A stretch of 64,000 nucleotides of DNA. Origin: Ciborinia camelliae (taxonomy: Eukaryota; Ascomycota; Leotiomycetes; Helotiales; Sclerotiniaceae). The position numbers were made by a program, and so were the translations under genes. Of this stretch, positions 11,050-24,119 are shown one piece after another. Position 1 is the stretch's first letter. Each line of letters begins with the position of its first letter. A model generated the notes under the pieces. It did no database searches. It was given only the letters and a program-made list of their open reading frames with translations, and was not told where the DNA came from. Where the stretch lies: NCBI GenBank assembly GCA_025890175.1, contig JANPYM010000014.1, positions 1,001,052 to 1,065,051 of the forward strand, written 5' to 3'.

Positions 11050-13930
11050 CTAATAATATTTTATTAATAAAAACTTTAATGTTTAACATAATATATTCGA
11101 ATTAGGTATTATTATTATTTATCAAAAAAAAAAATTTGTTAATTGATCTATTGCTAATAATATAGATTATATTAGTATTTTTAATAAATTTATATATAAA
11201 ACAGATTATATATTAAACTTTATTTTTTCGAATATTCTTTTTATAAATATTTTTATTAAAAAGGATTTATATATAAAGTTAAATTATAAAATTTAAGTTA
11301 TACAAATCTCAAGATAGGGATGAATTGTTATGAAATAATTTTATTATTAAATCCTTGAAAACTTTTTATCTAGATTTGCAGATCTAATTATTATAAATAT
11401 AATTAACCTTTGTAATTTTAGTATTTTACAAAATATTAATATTATAAAAGATTTTATAAAAGATTTTATTATTATCCTAAAATCTTTTATTTATATGGTA
11501 GGTAAATCTGCACAAAAAAAAAAGCAATCCACTTTATAATAAAACAATAATTATATCAAAACTTATAATAAATATATTAGGGTTAAACAAATCGAAATGA
11601 ATTTATTTGTTATTTATATCTTTTAAAATATAATATATAAAGCTAAACAAAATTATTAAAAATATATTATTAACGAAATTAAAAATAATAAAAGATTATA
11701 TAAAATTATTAATTAATATAAATCAAAATTTAATTTTAAATTATTCTTATTTTTTATAAATAATTTAATAATTAATGATACAATAAATAAAGCGAAAGTA
11801 TTATATATTGTGATATTAAATTGTTTTAATATAAATAATGATTTAAATAATAATTTATTAATAAATTAATAAAAAAATATAATTTTAGTATAATTAATTT
11901 TTATTTTTATAAAAAAAATAAAAAAAAATATTATTAAAATTTTTAATATTTTTTTGGGGAACAAACAAAATTATAATTCAGTTATTTTATGTATATTGAA
12001 AATTAATTAAATATATTATTTATTTATAATCTTTATAATTATTATTTGGTCTTTAATTTTTTTTTTCAAATTTAAAAGTTTGTCGAAATAATAATGCTTT
12101 CAAAAATAAAAAAGAAAAACAAATTCTTAATATATTTGTAAAAACCAATTGTCTTTATTTTTTATATTTCCAAAAATTTGGAATATATTATAATTAAAAA
12201 AATTAAATAAATTGTATTTATATAAAACATTTTTAATTTTTAATATAAAGAAATTTTATCCAAACAAATTATTATAAATTTTATTATTAATTTTATATAT
12301 AATATAAAAATAATAATATCTTAAAAAATAAAGGTTATCATAATTATTATAAATATTTAAAATATATTTAATATTTTTTTCAAAAAACGTTTACTAAATA
12401 AAATAATCAAACAAAAATAATTATTAGTTTTGTTTAAGTTTATCGATTTCTTTTTTATAAATAAATATATTAAAGTATATCTAAAAAACTTTATAATTTT
12501 TAATTATTTAATAACATATAATATTTTTTAAAGCTTTTTTTTATTATTAATTTTATATATATTTTATTTTGTCAAATTTTATATATAGAATTCTTTGCTT
12601 TATTTTAAATATATTAATAATATTTGTATTTACAAAATTTCAAATTTATTTAATAATAATATATAAATCTTTTTTATTAAAATAAAAAAGATTATAAATT
12701 ATAAAATGGTGAACAAAATTTTTTTTGTTTTAAAAAAACTAAAAATAATTTATATTATTAAAAAGCAAAATAGATATACTTTAGAATATAAAATTAACAA
12801 AATCTTTATTATTATTTTTATAATTATAATTAAAAAAAAGATTTTTAATTTATTTTATATTAATTAAAAGTATAATTTAATAAAAAATTTATATTTCGAA
12901 AATATATTATAAAAAAAATAATAAAAACTAAATATATTATTTATTATATTCAAAGTTTTACTAAAATTATTAATAATCTTTTTATTTTAATATTATAAAA
13001 AATTGTTATTATTTATATTATACCTTTATTTATTTATAATATAAAAATATAATATATAAACAAAACTAAAACACCTTAACTATATTATACTAATTATAAA
13101 TCTATAATTAATATCAAAATAAATAAATATATCAAATTTATCAATAAAATATTAATTATTGTTATACAAAAAATATTGTTAATATAACAAACTATTTTTT
13201 AAACAATTTTTTTTAAAAATACTAATATTTTTTTCAAAAACATAATTTTTAAAAAAACTAAATTCAGATTCGTATTTTATATCCATATAATTAATATATT
13301 ATACTCTTTCATTTAACATATTACCTCCTTTATAATTATTAAAAACTATAATATTAATATTAAACAAATATCTAAAATCAAAATATAAAGGCTTTTATAT
13401 CTTTTCCCCAAAATCTTAAAATCTATACTTAAATCTTTCTATTTCATTTATAAATATTAAATAAATTTTATTAATAAAATAAACAAAAAAATTGCCTTAA
13501 CAATATTTAAAATATAATAAATTGTTTTACTCTTAAATAAAATTACAATCTTCTCAAATAACTCAAAATAATATATAAATAAAAATAAATATATAAAATA
13601 TAATTATATTATATATTAAAACCAAAAACAAATAATCTATAATTTAAAATTTATTAATTTCATTTTATATATTTTTGATAATAAAATTATCAAGATATAA
13701 TAAAAATTTTAATATATAATCCAAATGTTTTTAAATATTAGTTTAAAACGTATTTAATTATATATAAACAATATATCGATTATTTAATATTTTAAAAAAA
13801 TTATTTCAAAATTATTCTAATAAATCTTTTATGTTATACAAAATATAATATAAATTTATAATATTCGGATATAATAATTATTGAAATATATAAATATTAA
13901 AAAAAACAAAGTAATAAATAAGTTTATTGA
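11050..13930 (+). pseudogene. Decayed Tad-like LINE ORF2 (endonuclease, RT, RNase H)
   Basis: A fossil of a non-LTR retrotransposon polyprotein. The end of the endonuclease reads near 11147 (SIANNIDYISIF). The linker before the RT reads KYIINEIKNNKRLYKIIN at about 11670-11720. RT block SKNLEYIIIKKIK lies near 12160-12205. The catalytic box YINN is at 12610-12621, where LINE RTs have YADD. A thumb-like region near 12876-13100 reads RKYIIKKII..YIQSF. The RNase H start reads SNNS at 13554-13565 in place of SDGS. All these differences are G-to-A or C-to-T, and stops replace expected Trp and Gln. The readable frame changes twice (between about 11870 and 12067, and between 12780 and 12876), so two net indels are present. 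Length is close to a full ORF2 lacking part of the endonuclease. The assignment to the Tad clade is from remembered family consensus, not a search. Confidence 0.82.
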
Positions 13931-14500
13931 TAATAAAGCTTTTTTGAATATTTAGAATATTAATTTTAATTTCAAATTTATTATTAATAATTTTAAAACT
14001 ATTTTTTGAAATTTTTAAAATAATATTTAATAAATATAATAAATAAAATATAATATTATATTATTTTCGAATTATTGCAAATAGAATTTGGATTACAAAA
14101 TTAAACTATCTTTAAAGTTCGATCTATTTCGCTAATATTTCGATAAATTATTAGCCATCAAATTTTTCTATAAAAATTATATATAATATTACAGAAAGTT
14201 TAAATACAAAAATATTAATTTCAAATATATATACAAACAAAATAAATCTTTTTTTTACATTATTTATTGTTTCAAAATATAATAACTTTTTAATAAATGA
14301 TCAATATATTTGTATATTTTCCTAATTAATTTAATTAAAAAACTATATTATTTATTTAATTTAATAAACAAATTTTTGAAATTTTTTAGTTTTTTAATTA
14401 TTATTAAATTTTATATTAATATTTGCTTTCGTTAAAAAAATATATATTTTTACAAAAATATATACTTCAATTTTTTTAATTTTTTTATTAATTGGATTTA

Positions 14501-14535
<35 letters not shown>

Positions 14536-15679
14536 AATTTTAAAATAATTTAAAAAAATATTATATTAATATTTAAATTAAAATTTCTAAAATTATACTT
14601 TTTAAACTTAATTTTAAAAATATATATATTTATTTTAAATAAAATAAAAGAATTGCAATCGAATAATCTTAATAAAGTTTATTATAAATTAGAAATGCTT
14701 TTTGAAATAACTATTAACATAAATTCCTTAGTTTAACATATCTTTATACCCTTCAAAAGGTCCAGGGCGCAGGCCTTAAACCTGTGTCCGCCAGACGAAA
14801 ATTAATATTACTATTATTATTATTACTATTATACAAATTTATAAAAATAATAATAAAATTAAAATAATTTAAATCAAATATTATAAATTGTTTTAAAATA
14901 AATAATTATTTGTTTAATTTTAAAAACAATTTTAATAATTTTTTATTAAATTCGAATTTATTAAAAAGATTATAATTAATAATCTTTGATATAAAATTAA
15001 TAAAAATATAAAACAAATTATAATTTTTTTATATAAATATATAATAATTTAAAATTTAAAATATAAAGTTAATATAATTGTTATAAATATTAAGCAATTT
15101 AATACAATTAAAAAATGTAAAACAAAATTTTAAAAAAAAAATTTAAAAAAAAAGATTTTTTTTAATTTTATTGTTTAAAATATAAAAAAAGAAATCAAAA
15201 CTTTTATATTTAAACAAATTAAATTGCAAGTCAAAAATATTTGTTTTATTTATAAAAAAATTAATTATATTATTAAAAATTATTTAAAAAAAAAAATACA
15301 ATTAAATTAAAAAAAACTATATTATAACAAAAAAAAAAATTTTAATTTAAATATGTTAAAGGTTATAATCTCTAATATATATATTTTAAAATTGCTTTAA
15401 AAACAGATGCTTATATCTACACAAAATATTGAATTGATGGTATCTTTTTATTTTTAATTTAAAATAATTACAAAAGTAATTTTTGTATTTTTTAATTTAT
15501 TTTAATTTATTATTTTTTGGATTATAATATTAAATGGATTAGAGATTATTTCAAATCGATCTTTTGGTTTTTTAAATAATATATTTATAAAATTTGAAGA
15601 GTTTTAATTATTAATAAATAATTTTTGTATTACAAAAAAATGAAAAAAGAATCAAAATAATCTTTTTTCTTTTTATATT
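13931..15679. other. AT-rich stretch with poly-T run
   Basis: A long T run lies at about 14511-14532. The only GC-rich piece is the island at 14749-14800. It presumably contains the LINE 3' end, which I cannot delimit. Confidence 0.5.
14749..14800. other. 52-bp GC island
   Basis: A sharply bounded G+C-rich segment containing GGTCCAGGGCGCAGGCC. A short stem-loop (CAGG, 7-base loop, CCTG) lies inside. I find no repeat partner in the window and no confident protein. It may be a surviving scrap of older sequence. Confidence 0.45.
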
Positions 15680-15831
15680 TATTGAACATGTAGTATGTGT
15701 ATTGTGTAAGTGGACTAAAGCTATATACAGGAACTGTAAAGTAGGTAAAGGGTACTGTACAACAGAGGAAGCTAAGCTACATTAGGAGGTGGGGTAGACC
15801 TCGGTCACTATAGTGAATATGATCTTCAAGA
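15680..15831 (-). mobile_element. Solo LTR, family LTR-B, internally deleted
   Basis: It runs from TATTGAACATG to CTTCAAGA at 152 bp. About 35 bp are missing from the block that reads GACCTCGGTCATCC in other copies. The flanks ATATT and ATAAT nearly match. The remaining sequence is hardly mutated. Confidence 0.88.
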
Positions 15832-15844
15832 ATAATAAATAAAA

Positions 15845-16629
15845 ATTATCCAATAATATTAATTCGAATTTGATTTAAATTATTAATAAAATTTAATTTT
15901 AAATTGCAATTTAAACCCGATTTATTTATTAAAAATAAAATAATATAATAAAAAAATATATATAATAAATATAATATATATATAATATATAAATAATTAA
16001 AAAAAATCTTTTTTTTATTTATTATATCAATAAATATTAAAAATGATATTTTAAAGGTTTTTTAATTTTTTATTATTTTTTTTATTAAAAATAATAAAAA
16101 CAATTTTCGATATAATAAATAAATTATATTTTTTTTGATACTTTTCATTTTGCTTTTCAACAATTAATTGTAATCTAAAATTAAGAATTATTCTAAATTC
16201 TTTGTCATCCAGTTAATATTATTGTGTTATTTCTTTTTTATATATTTATATAATATGATATATAAATTAGAATTATAAATTAATATATCGATTTATACTA
16301 TAATAATATAATTAAAATTAATATATATTGCCATATTTATTCGAATATTATTTATATATATAAGATTATAAAAAAATAATTAATTAAAAACAAATTTTTT
16401 ATTAAAAAATTTAGCAAAAGAATTTTAATAATAATAATAATTATATATAATGAAAATAAATTAATTATTATTAATATAATTTAATTTTTAATCTTTATTA
16501 TATGGTACAATGAAAGTGTGTAAGAAGGACGAAGTTCTTATTATGCTATTTAGGATAACTATATATTGATTATATTTATGCAACTAGTTTTAGTATAACA
16601 ATTGTATTTTTTTGAAAGAATATTCTTAT
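15845..16629 (+). repeat. Dispersed repeat D, copy 1
   Basis: It aligns in direct orientation with 22845-23500 over about 650 bp, for example through AAATATAATATATATATAATATATAAATAATTAAA. Its right part (16500-16605) aligns with the sequence around the miniature element at 41718-42330 and preserves the empty target CGAAGTTCTTATTAT at 16530. It is cut by the LTR-A at 16630. Copies differ mainly by transitions. I do not recognise a coding domain. Confidence 0.7.
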
Positions 16630-16903
16630 TGTGACGAAGTTACAGGGGTACGGGTCACGTGACTAGCACGTGACCTATGATCACGTGCCTAGTGGTGAAT
16701 GCTCTTCATTCCTATAGTATTAGGTTCTAGGCATAGTACTCGCTTAGTATTATGCGCTAGGCACTAGCGCTAGTTCAGTACAGCTACCTAGGTCTATATA
16801 AGGTTCAGCTATCCTGCACCTTCTTCTAGCATTAGAATCTAGATTTTCATCAATACGAATACTAGCTTCCAAATCATTAGATTCCTAAGTCGTCCTCGTG
16901 ATA
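16630..16903 (+). mobile_element. Solo LTR, family LTR-A
   Basis: A clean 274-bp copy, TGTGACGAAG to CTCGTGATA, flanked by CTTAT (16625-16629 and 16904-16908). It lies inside repeat D. Confidence 0.95.
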
Positions 16904-17460
16904 CTTATACCTTTATAAAATCTTTAAGTATAATAAATGTATATTAATATAAATTAATTAATATTAATATTTTTAAATATATATATAAAGCAAATAAAGA
17001 CTAATAAAATAAAAAAAATAAAGTAATCTTATATTTTGAATGTAAGATAAAAAAAATTTTCTAAATCTTTTTTTAGTATTTATATTCTTTTCGTTTTATT
17101 GGATATCCCTATTAATATTCTAATTTATATTATAATCGAATTATTACAAATTAGGGGATTTTGGGTTTGTTAAAATATAATATTATAATAAAATCTAATT
17201 CATTATAATATATTATTATAATTAATAAATTTATTTATATATTTGAAACATATTAATATTATTTATAAATAATTGTAATTAAAAGTTTTTATTATATATT
17301 ATTAATTATTCGCTTTAAACCCAATAATATTATAAAATATATTAATTAAAGATTTATTACAAATTAAACTTTTAATAATATTAATAAATATTTCCGATTT
17401 CTTGATATTACATTTATAGTAATATAATAAAATATTAAAATATTAATATACAAGCTTTGA

Positions 17461-17530
17461 GTACGGCCGCTCGGGCCAACCAATAATAATAATCTTCGCT
17501 ATAAGCTCGGCTATTATTATTGGCTATGGC
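17461..17530. other. GC island with a 12-bp hairpin
   Basis: CCAATAATAATA (17480-17491) pairs perfectly with TATTATTATTGG (17512-17523) around a 20-base loop, and GGCC/GGC runs lie outside the stem. It stands out from pure A+T flanks. It could be the tip of a transposon terminal repeat or a residual unique fragment. Confidence 0.5.
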
Positions 17531-17594
17531 TTTTTATAATCTTTTTTACAGTTTGTATTGCGTAGTTTATAAAGTTCTAGATTTAAATAATCCA

Positions 17595-17675
17595 ATTAAT
17601 ATTTGTGATTGAAATTATTCAATCAGCATCAATTTTGTATAATTAATAAAATATTTTTAATATAGGTTTGTAAGG
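17595..17675 (+). repeat. Dispersed repeat E, terminal fragment
   Basis: TTCAATCAGCATCAATTTTG and the following AATTAATAAAATATTTTTAATATA align with the right ends of repeat E at about 25120 and 48560, differing by transitions. Only the end of the repeat is recognisable here. Confidence 0.5.
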
Positions 17676-17730
17676 TATATATTAATATTATCGAATATAT
17701 TTAGTATAGGTATAATTAAATATTTAGATT

Positions 17731-18000
17731 ATATATTATTTTATTTTTTATAAAATATTATATTATTAGTAATATTATATTCTGGGTTATATATTATTAA
17801 GAATATTATATTAAATGTTTATATATTATTCTGTTTTTTATAAAATATTATATTATTTATAATATTATATTTTAGATTATATATTATTAAAAATATTATA
17901 TTAAATGTTTATATATTATTTTGTTTTTTATAAAATATTATATTATTAAAGATATTATATTTTGGATTATATATTATTTAGAGTATTAAATATTTTATTA
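17731..18000. repeat. 90-bp tandem repeat, three units
   Basis: Units start ATATATTATT at 17731, 17821 and 17911 and share AAAATATTATATTATT and TTATATTAAATGTTT. The copies differ by a few transitions only. The third unit degrades toward 18000. Confidence 0.88.
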
Positions 18001-20959
18001 TATTTTGTTTTGTTATTCAAATAATATATATTAATTATATTTAATAATTATATATATTTTTAAATAATTATGCAAATTATTATTATTAATATTAATATTA
18101 ATATTTAATAATAATTTATTTTAAATTATTTTGTTTATATAAATTTTTTAATTTTTTGTTTTATATATTATATATATTAAATAATTATAAAAAAAAAATT
18201 TTTAAAATGTTTTTAAATTAATATAATATATCTAATTTGCAAATTTGCTTTATTTGCAATATACCTATATTATAATCCTTATATCTTATTAAAGATATAA
18301 AATAGGAATAAATAATTAAAACGATTTTGATCTATATAATAAATTCGAATATATTCACAAATATATGTTATAAGTTTTTCTAATCGAATATATTTTATAA
18401 TAATATTAATTATATTTTTAATTCGAAAATTATTTCGAAAAAGAATTTTAAATTTTAATAATTGCTTTTAAAAAATTATAATATAAATTAATTTTATTGG
18501 AAAAAGATTAAAAGCAATTTAGGGTTGCTTTAATATTTAATAATACAAAACTTTTGCCAAATTTTAATATATTATAAATTGTTAGTTAAAAAACAATAAT
18601 TAATTAATTATAAATTTATTTAATATATTTTTTTTTAAATAAATATAAAAGATCTAATATTTTTTTATAAAATATTAAGAATAATACGATTTTATAAAAT
18701 TGAAAAAGATTAAATCTTAATAAATGTATTATTATTATTATTATTATTATTAATAATAAAATAAATAATATTATTTTTTTTGTTAATAAAATTAATAAAT
18801 ATAAAATAGTGAAAAGTAATAAAATAGTGAAAAGCAATAGGATAGCGAGGAGTAATAAAATGGCAATAATGAGGTAGGGTAACGAAAATAAAAGCAAAAA
18901 TAAAAGCAATAATAATAGTAATATTAATATTAATATTAGTATTAATATTAATAATAAAAACAAAAAAAGTAATAATAGATTTTTGTTAAATATATTTAAT
19001 AAAAATAAAAGAAAGGCTTTGAGTATGTATATATTAATTTGTTATTTTGAGATAAAATAAGATTTTAATGATAATAATATTATAAAGTATAATTAAAATA
19101 AATTAAAAAATAAATGAAAATTAAAAAAAAAAAAAAAAAAAGAAAAAAAGATAAAGAATGGATTATATATTTGCTATTTAAATTATAATTATTTTTTTTT
19201 TCAAATTATATAAAAATTTTTTAATAGTTAATTGTATAAATAAATAATTTAATTTAAAAATATAAAAAAGAAATATAATATATATTAAAAAACCTTTTTA
19301 AAAAACTTTTTTAAATATATTATTAATTATTAATATCTTTTAATATTTTTAATTATATAATATTATTTGTTTTATTTAGTTTTTTTTTATTATTTAAAAA
19401 TAATAATATATAAAAATATTATAAATTTTTATTTTATATTATTATAATATAAAATTAATTATAATTAAAATATAGATTTTTCAAATTTATATTAATATAT
19501 TTAAATCCTTAATTTTGGGATTTATTTATAATTATTACAAAATATAATTTTAATAAAAATTGTTTATAATTAAATATAAACAATAATTTTTTAATTTAAT
19601 TTTGCAAATTTATATATAAAATATATTTTATAATATTATAAAAATCGTTTTTTAATAATATAATTTTCAAAATATATATTTTGATATTCATTATTATTAT
19701 TTTAAAACTATTGTATAACTTTATTTTTAACCAAATATTTTGTAAATATATTATAAATATATTTATTTTGATTTTTAATATTATAAATAAAAATTTAAAT
19801 AAATTTATAATTTGCAAATTCTTTATAAATTATTGTTATTTATTTTCTTTATTAGTTTTTTCTTTATTTTTCTAAATATTATATAATAATAAAATCTTGC
19901 ATTTTTTTGATAATCGATTAATAATTAATTTATTAATTTTAACAATCATAATATTTTTGATTATAATAATATATTAATTTTTATAAAAAAAATTATTATA
20001 TTTATATAAATTTATAATAAATATATTTTTAAAAAAGATTTTATTAATAAGAATATTAATAATATATAATTTCTAAATATAATCTGAAAAATAGCGATAA
20101 TTAATATTATCATTATTATATACTAATTTTGATATCCAATTTTTAAATTAAACAATTTTGTTTATTTATTTATTTTAATTTATATTATTTATTTTTATAT
20201 TTATATACAAATTAATTCTTCGAAATAAAAACTATATTTAATTATTTTAAATAAATATATTAATAATATTATATTTAAATCTTTTAAAAATAATAAACAA
20301 AGTTTAAACAAAATTTTTATTAAAAATAATCAATTTTTTATTTATTAAAAATATATTAAAGTTTTGTTATAAAAAATTAATAAGATTGTAAAATAATTTG
20401 TATATTAATTTGAAATATTCTTTATATTGTATTACAATTTTATTCCAAATAATTAATAAGCATTTCAATAGCATTTATATTATAATATTTTGTTTTTTAA
20501 TATTATTAATTAAATTCGATAAAAGATTAATAAAAATTCCAAAATATAAATAAAAAATATTATTTTCAAATAATAAAAAAACTATAATTCTTATAAAAAT
20601 AATACAAAAAATCAATATATCTTTATTACAATAATAATAATATAGTATAATATATAAATAAATTTTATTATATCCCCTTAACTCTTAAAAATAGAAATAT
20701 ATTATAATAAAATCTTTTTTAATAATATCAATAATTATATTATACATTTAATACTAATCTATATTTAATATTAAAAAAAAAATATTAAACTTTTAAAGTT
20801 TTTTTTCAAATATATATATACCATTATTTTTTATATAATTACTTTAATTATATTAAAATATCGAAAAATTATTATTTTTCAAAATCATAATTAAATTGTT
20901 TTTTATTAAATCTATTTATATTAAATATAAAATATAATTTTTTATAAAATTTATCAAAT
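18001..20959. other. AT-rich stretch with (ATT)n tract
   Basis: An ATT/TTA microsatellite lies near 18728-18755, with low-complexity A+T around it. The open frames here are poly-Leu/Ile shadows of simple sequence. I see nothing else. Confidence 0.5.
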
Positions 20960-21660
20960 TTAATAAAAACTATACTCTTCGCCTAACTATATCTCGAATT
21001 AAATTTAAATCAACAAAATCTATTTTGAATTTAATTCAAATATTTAATAAATCCAAAATAAACTTATTCTTAAAAACTAAAATAAATATTTTTTTTAACT
21101 AATTTATTAATTGAAAGTTTTTTGTTTTATTAAAAACATTTATCTATTTTTAATTATTATTTATAATATTATACACAATACAACTTTTTCGAAATATAAA
21201 ATATTCAATACCATTATATATACACAAATCTTTATAACACATAACTTCAAATAATATAATAAAAAAATATCAAAAATAATATCTTTCACCAAAAAACATA
21301 TTTGTATAATATATACAACCAATTACCTTCAATAATTAATCAATTAATAAAATATTCTTTTTTATTTTTTTTAATTTTTAAATTTTATTAGAAATATTTC
21401 AAATAACAAATTCAAAAAAATTTAAATATAAAATATTAAAAAAATTAGTTTGTATTCTCTCTTTTACATTATTAATTATATATATCTTTCCTTTATAATA
21501 TAAATTATTTTTATTATATCGAAATCATCTTAATAATATAATATAATTAACCTTCATCCTTATAATTAATTTATTAGCAATTAAATCCCCAAAATAAATT
21601 GTTTACTATTTCTCTTTATAAATTATTAATTTAATCACAAAAAAATAGCATTAATATATA
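20960..21660 (-). pseudogene. Decayed reading frame, possibly gypsy integrase
   Basis: The plus strand is unusually poor in G here, as expected when an element is read from the minus strand. A minus-strand frame gives LYYKGKIYI followed by INNVKERIQTNFF. This resembles the start of the zinc-binding domain of Ty3/gypsy integrases (short hydrophobic KG stretch before the His residues). A frame shift would then be needed to continue (KRIFY, then IQICF). The metal ligands themselves are not clear, so this is tentative. Confidence 0.3.
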
Positions 21661-22844
21661 TCATATTCCATTAATCATTAATATACTTTAATAATATTAA
21701 TATATCAATCGAAAATATATTAATAAATCTTATTATTTATTAATAAATTATTAATATTCAAAATAATTTTATTTATACTTTTAAAAATATATTTATAAAT
21801 ATATTTGATAACCAAAACTATAATATATATTTCAACATTAATATAAATTTTATATTTTATAAAAAAATATAGATTATATAATACTACCTAATTATTATCC
21901 AATTCCACTTTTTCATTAATATATATTCGTAATTTCTTGATTTTTTATAATAGTTTAGTTTAATAATAATATTATAAATATATATTATCATTATTCAATA
22001 TAAAAATATTTTTTTAAAAAAATCTAAAAAACTTTTTAAAGTATATAAATATTGTAATATTATTTTTATTAAATATATATATTATTATTGAATTATAATA
22101 TTCGCAAAAATTATAAACTATATATTTTTTAATTAATTTGATTAATTTATTAATAAAATTCAATTCCGAAAATAAAAGTTTAATTAAAACCATTTTATTT
22201 ATTAATTCCAATTTATTATATAAATATTTGTATTATTATATATTAAAAAATAAATATATATACAAAAAACCTTATTTTTGATATTCAATAATTATAATAT
22301 AATTAATATATTTATTAAAAAAACTATTTAAATCTTTAATATCTTTAATTATAACTTTAATTTTTTACTAAAATACTTATACTATAATATTAAATCGATT
22401 TATAATAATTTGTTTAAATAATAATTAATCTTAAATTTTAAATTAATTAATATTACACATAAATATAATAAAAAATAAAAACTTATTAATTTTTTACATT
22501 ATCATCATAATATTTTAATAAATTTATTATATAAATTGTTTATTTTTAAAATAAAAAAAAAATAATATAATTTGTTTTTCAAAAGTATTAATATTTGTAT
22601 CTTTAGTTTTAAAAATATTTGTTAAATTGTAATAAATATTAGATCTTAATTTATCTTAATTATTTTTAATATATACTAACTAAAACTTTTTAATAAAAAT
22701 ATAAAAATTTATCAAAAATTGTTGAAATAAAAAATTTATATAAAAAAGAAAATTGAAAAACTTAATATCAATAATTATAACTTAATTATTATTAATTGTT
22801 ATATTATAATAAATAAAAATTATTTAATAATATTATTACTATTA
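21661..22844. other. AT-rich stretch without genes
   Basis: G-poor A+T sequence with no readable domain or repeat partner that I can align. Confidence 0.45.
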
Positions 22845-23702
22845 AATTATATTAATTCGAATTTAATTTGAATTATTAATAGAATTTAATTTTAAACTAA
22901 AATTTCAATTCGATTTGTTTATTAAAAATAAAATAATATAATGAAAAAAAATATATAATAAATATAATATATATATAATATATAAATAATTAAAAAAAAT
23001 CTTTTTCCCTTTTTTATTATATTAACAAATATCAAAAACAACATTTCAAAAACTTTTTAATTTTTTATTATTTTTTTTATTAAAAATAATAAAAACGATT
23101 TTTGATATTATAAATAAATTATATTTACCTTAATATTCTTTATTTTATTTTTCAACGATTAATTATAATTTAAAATTAAAAATTATTTTAAACTTCTTAT
23201 TATTCAATTAATATTATTACATTACTATCTTTTTTGTATATTTATATAATATAATATATAAATTGAAATCTTAAATTAATATATTAATTTTTATTATAAT
23301 AATATAATTAAAATTAATACATATTATTATATTTATTTAAATATTAATTATATATATAAAATTATAAAAAAATAATTAATTAAAAATAAGTTTTTTGTTA
23401 AAAAGTTTAATAATTAAATTTTAATAATAATAATAATAATTATATATAATAAAAATAAACCAATTATTTTTAATATAATTTAGTTTTTAGTTTTTGTTAT
23501 ACTTAAATAATATAAAAGCAAATACATTATTGTATCTCCTAATATTCTTTTTAAATTTTTTATTTTATAGATTCTAAACCATCTATAGCTTTATTATCGA
23601 ATTAGATATTTTCAAAAATGTAAAATCAATATTTTTATTAGTATAATATTTAATATTATAAATCTTTTGGATAATTAGCCCAATTTTAGCCTTTATTGTT
23701 TC
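22845..23702 (+). repeat. Dispersed repeat D, copy 2
   Basis: It aligns with 15845-16500, and its right part (about 23500-23690) aligns with 42340-42490, including TAGATATTTTC/CAAGCATTTTC and TTAATATAATATTTA blocks. It is interrupted on the right by the LTR-A at 23703. Confidence 0.68.
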
Positions 23703-23975
23703 TATCACGAGGACGACTTGGAAATCTAATGATTTAGGAACTAGGTTCGTATTGATGAAAATCTAGATTCTAATGCTAGAAGAAGGTGCAGGATAGCTGA
23801 ACCTTATATAGACCTAGGTAGCTGTACTGAACTAGCGCTAGTGCCTAGCGCATAATACTAAGCGAGTACTATGCCTAGAACCTAGTACTATAGGAATGAA
23901 GAGCATTCACCACCAGGCACGTGATCGTAGGTCACGTGCTAGTCACGTGACCCGTACCCCTGTAACTTCGTCACA
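23703..23975 (-). mobile_element. Solo LTR, family LTR-A
   Basis: A clean 273-bp copy in reverse orientation with a perfect duplication GTTTC (23698-23702 and 23976-23980). Confidence 0.95.
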
Positions 23976-24119
23976 GTTTCAAATTCGAAATACAAAGTAT
24001 TACATTATTTACATAATACATTTATAAATTCAAATATATATATAAAAAAAAAATTGATATTATAAATATTTATTCATACAAATAATACTTTTCGAATATA
24101 TACTATTCGTAATTAACAA

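Noticed and set aside
14749..14800. tRNA gene in the GC island
   Set aside because: There is one anticodon-like stem-loop but no acceptor stem, D-arm or T-arm. The loop lacks the invariant T before the anticodon.
18616..18963. 115-codon minus-strand open frame
   Set aside because: It is translated ATT/TTA microsatellite and low-complexity A+T giving Leu/Ile runs, with no coding signature.
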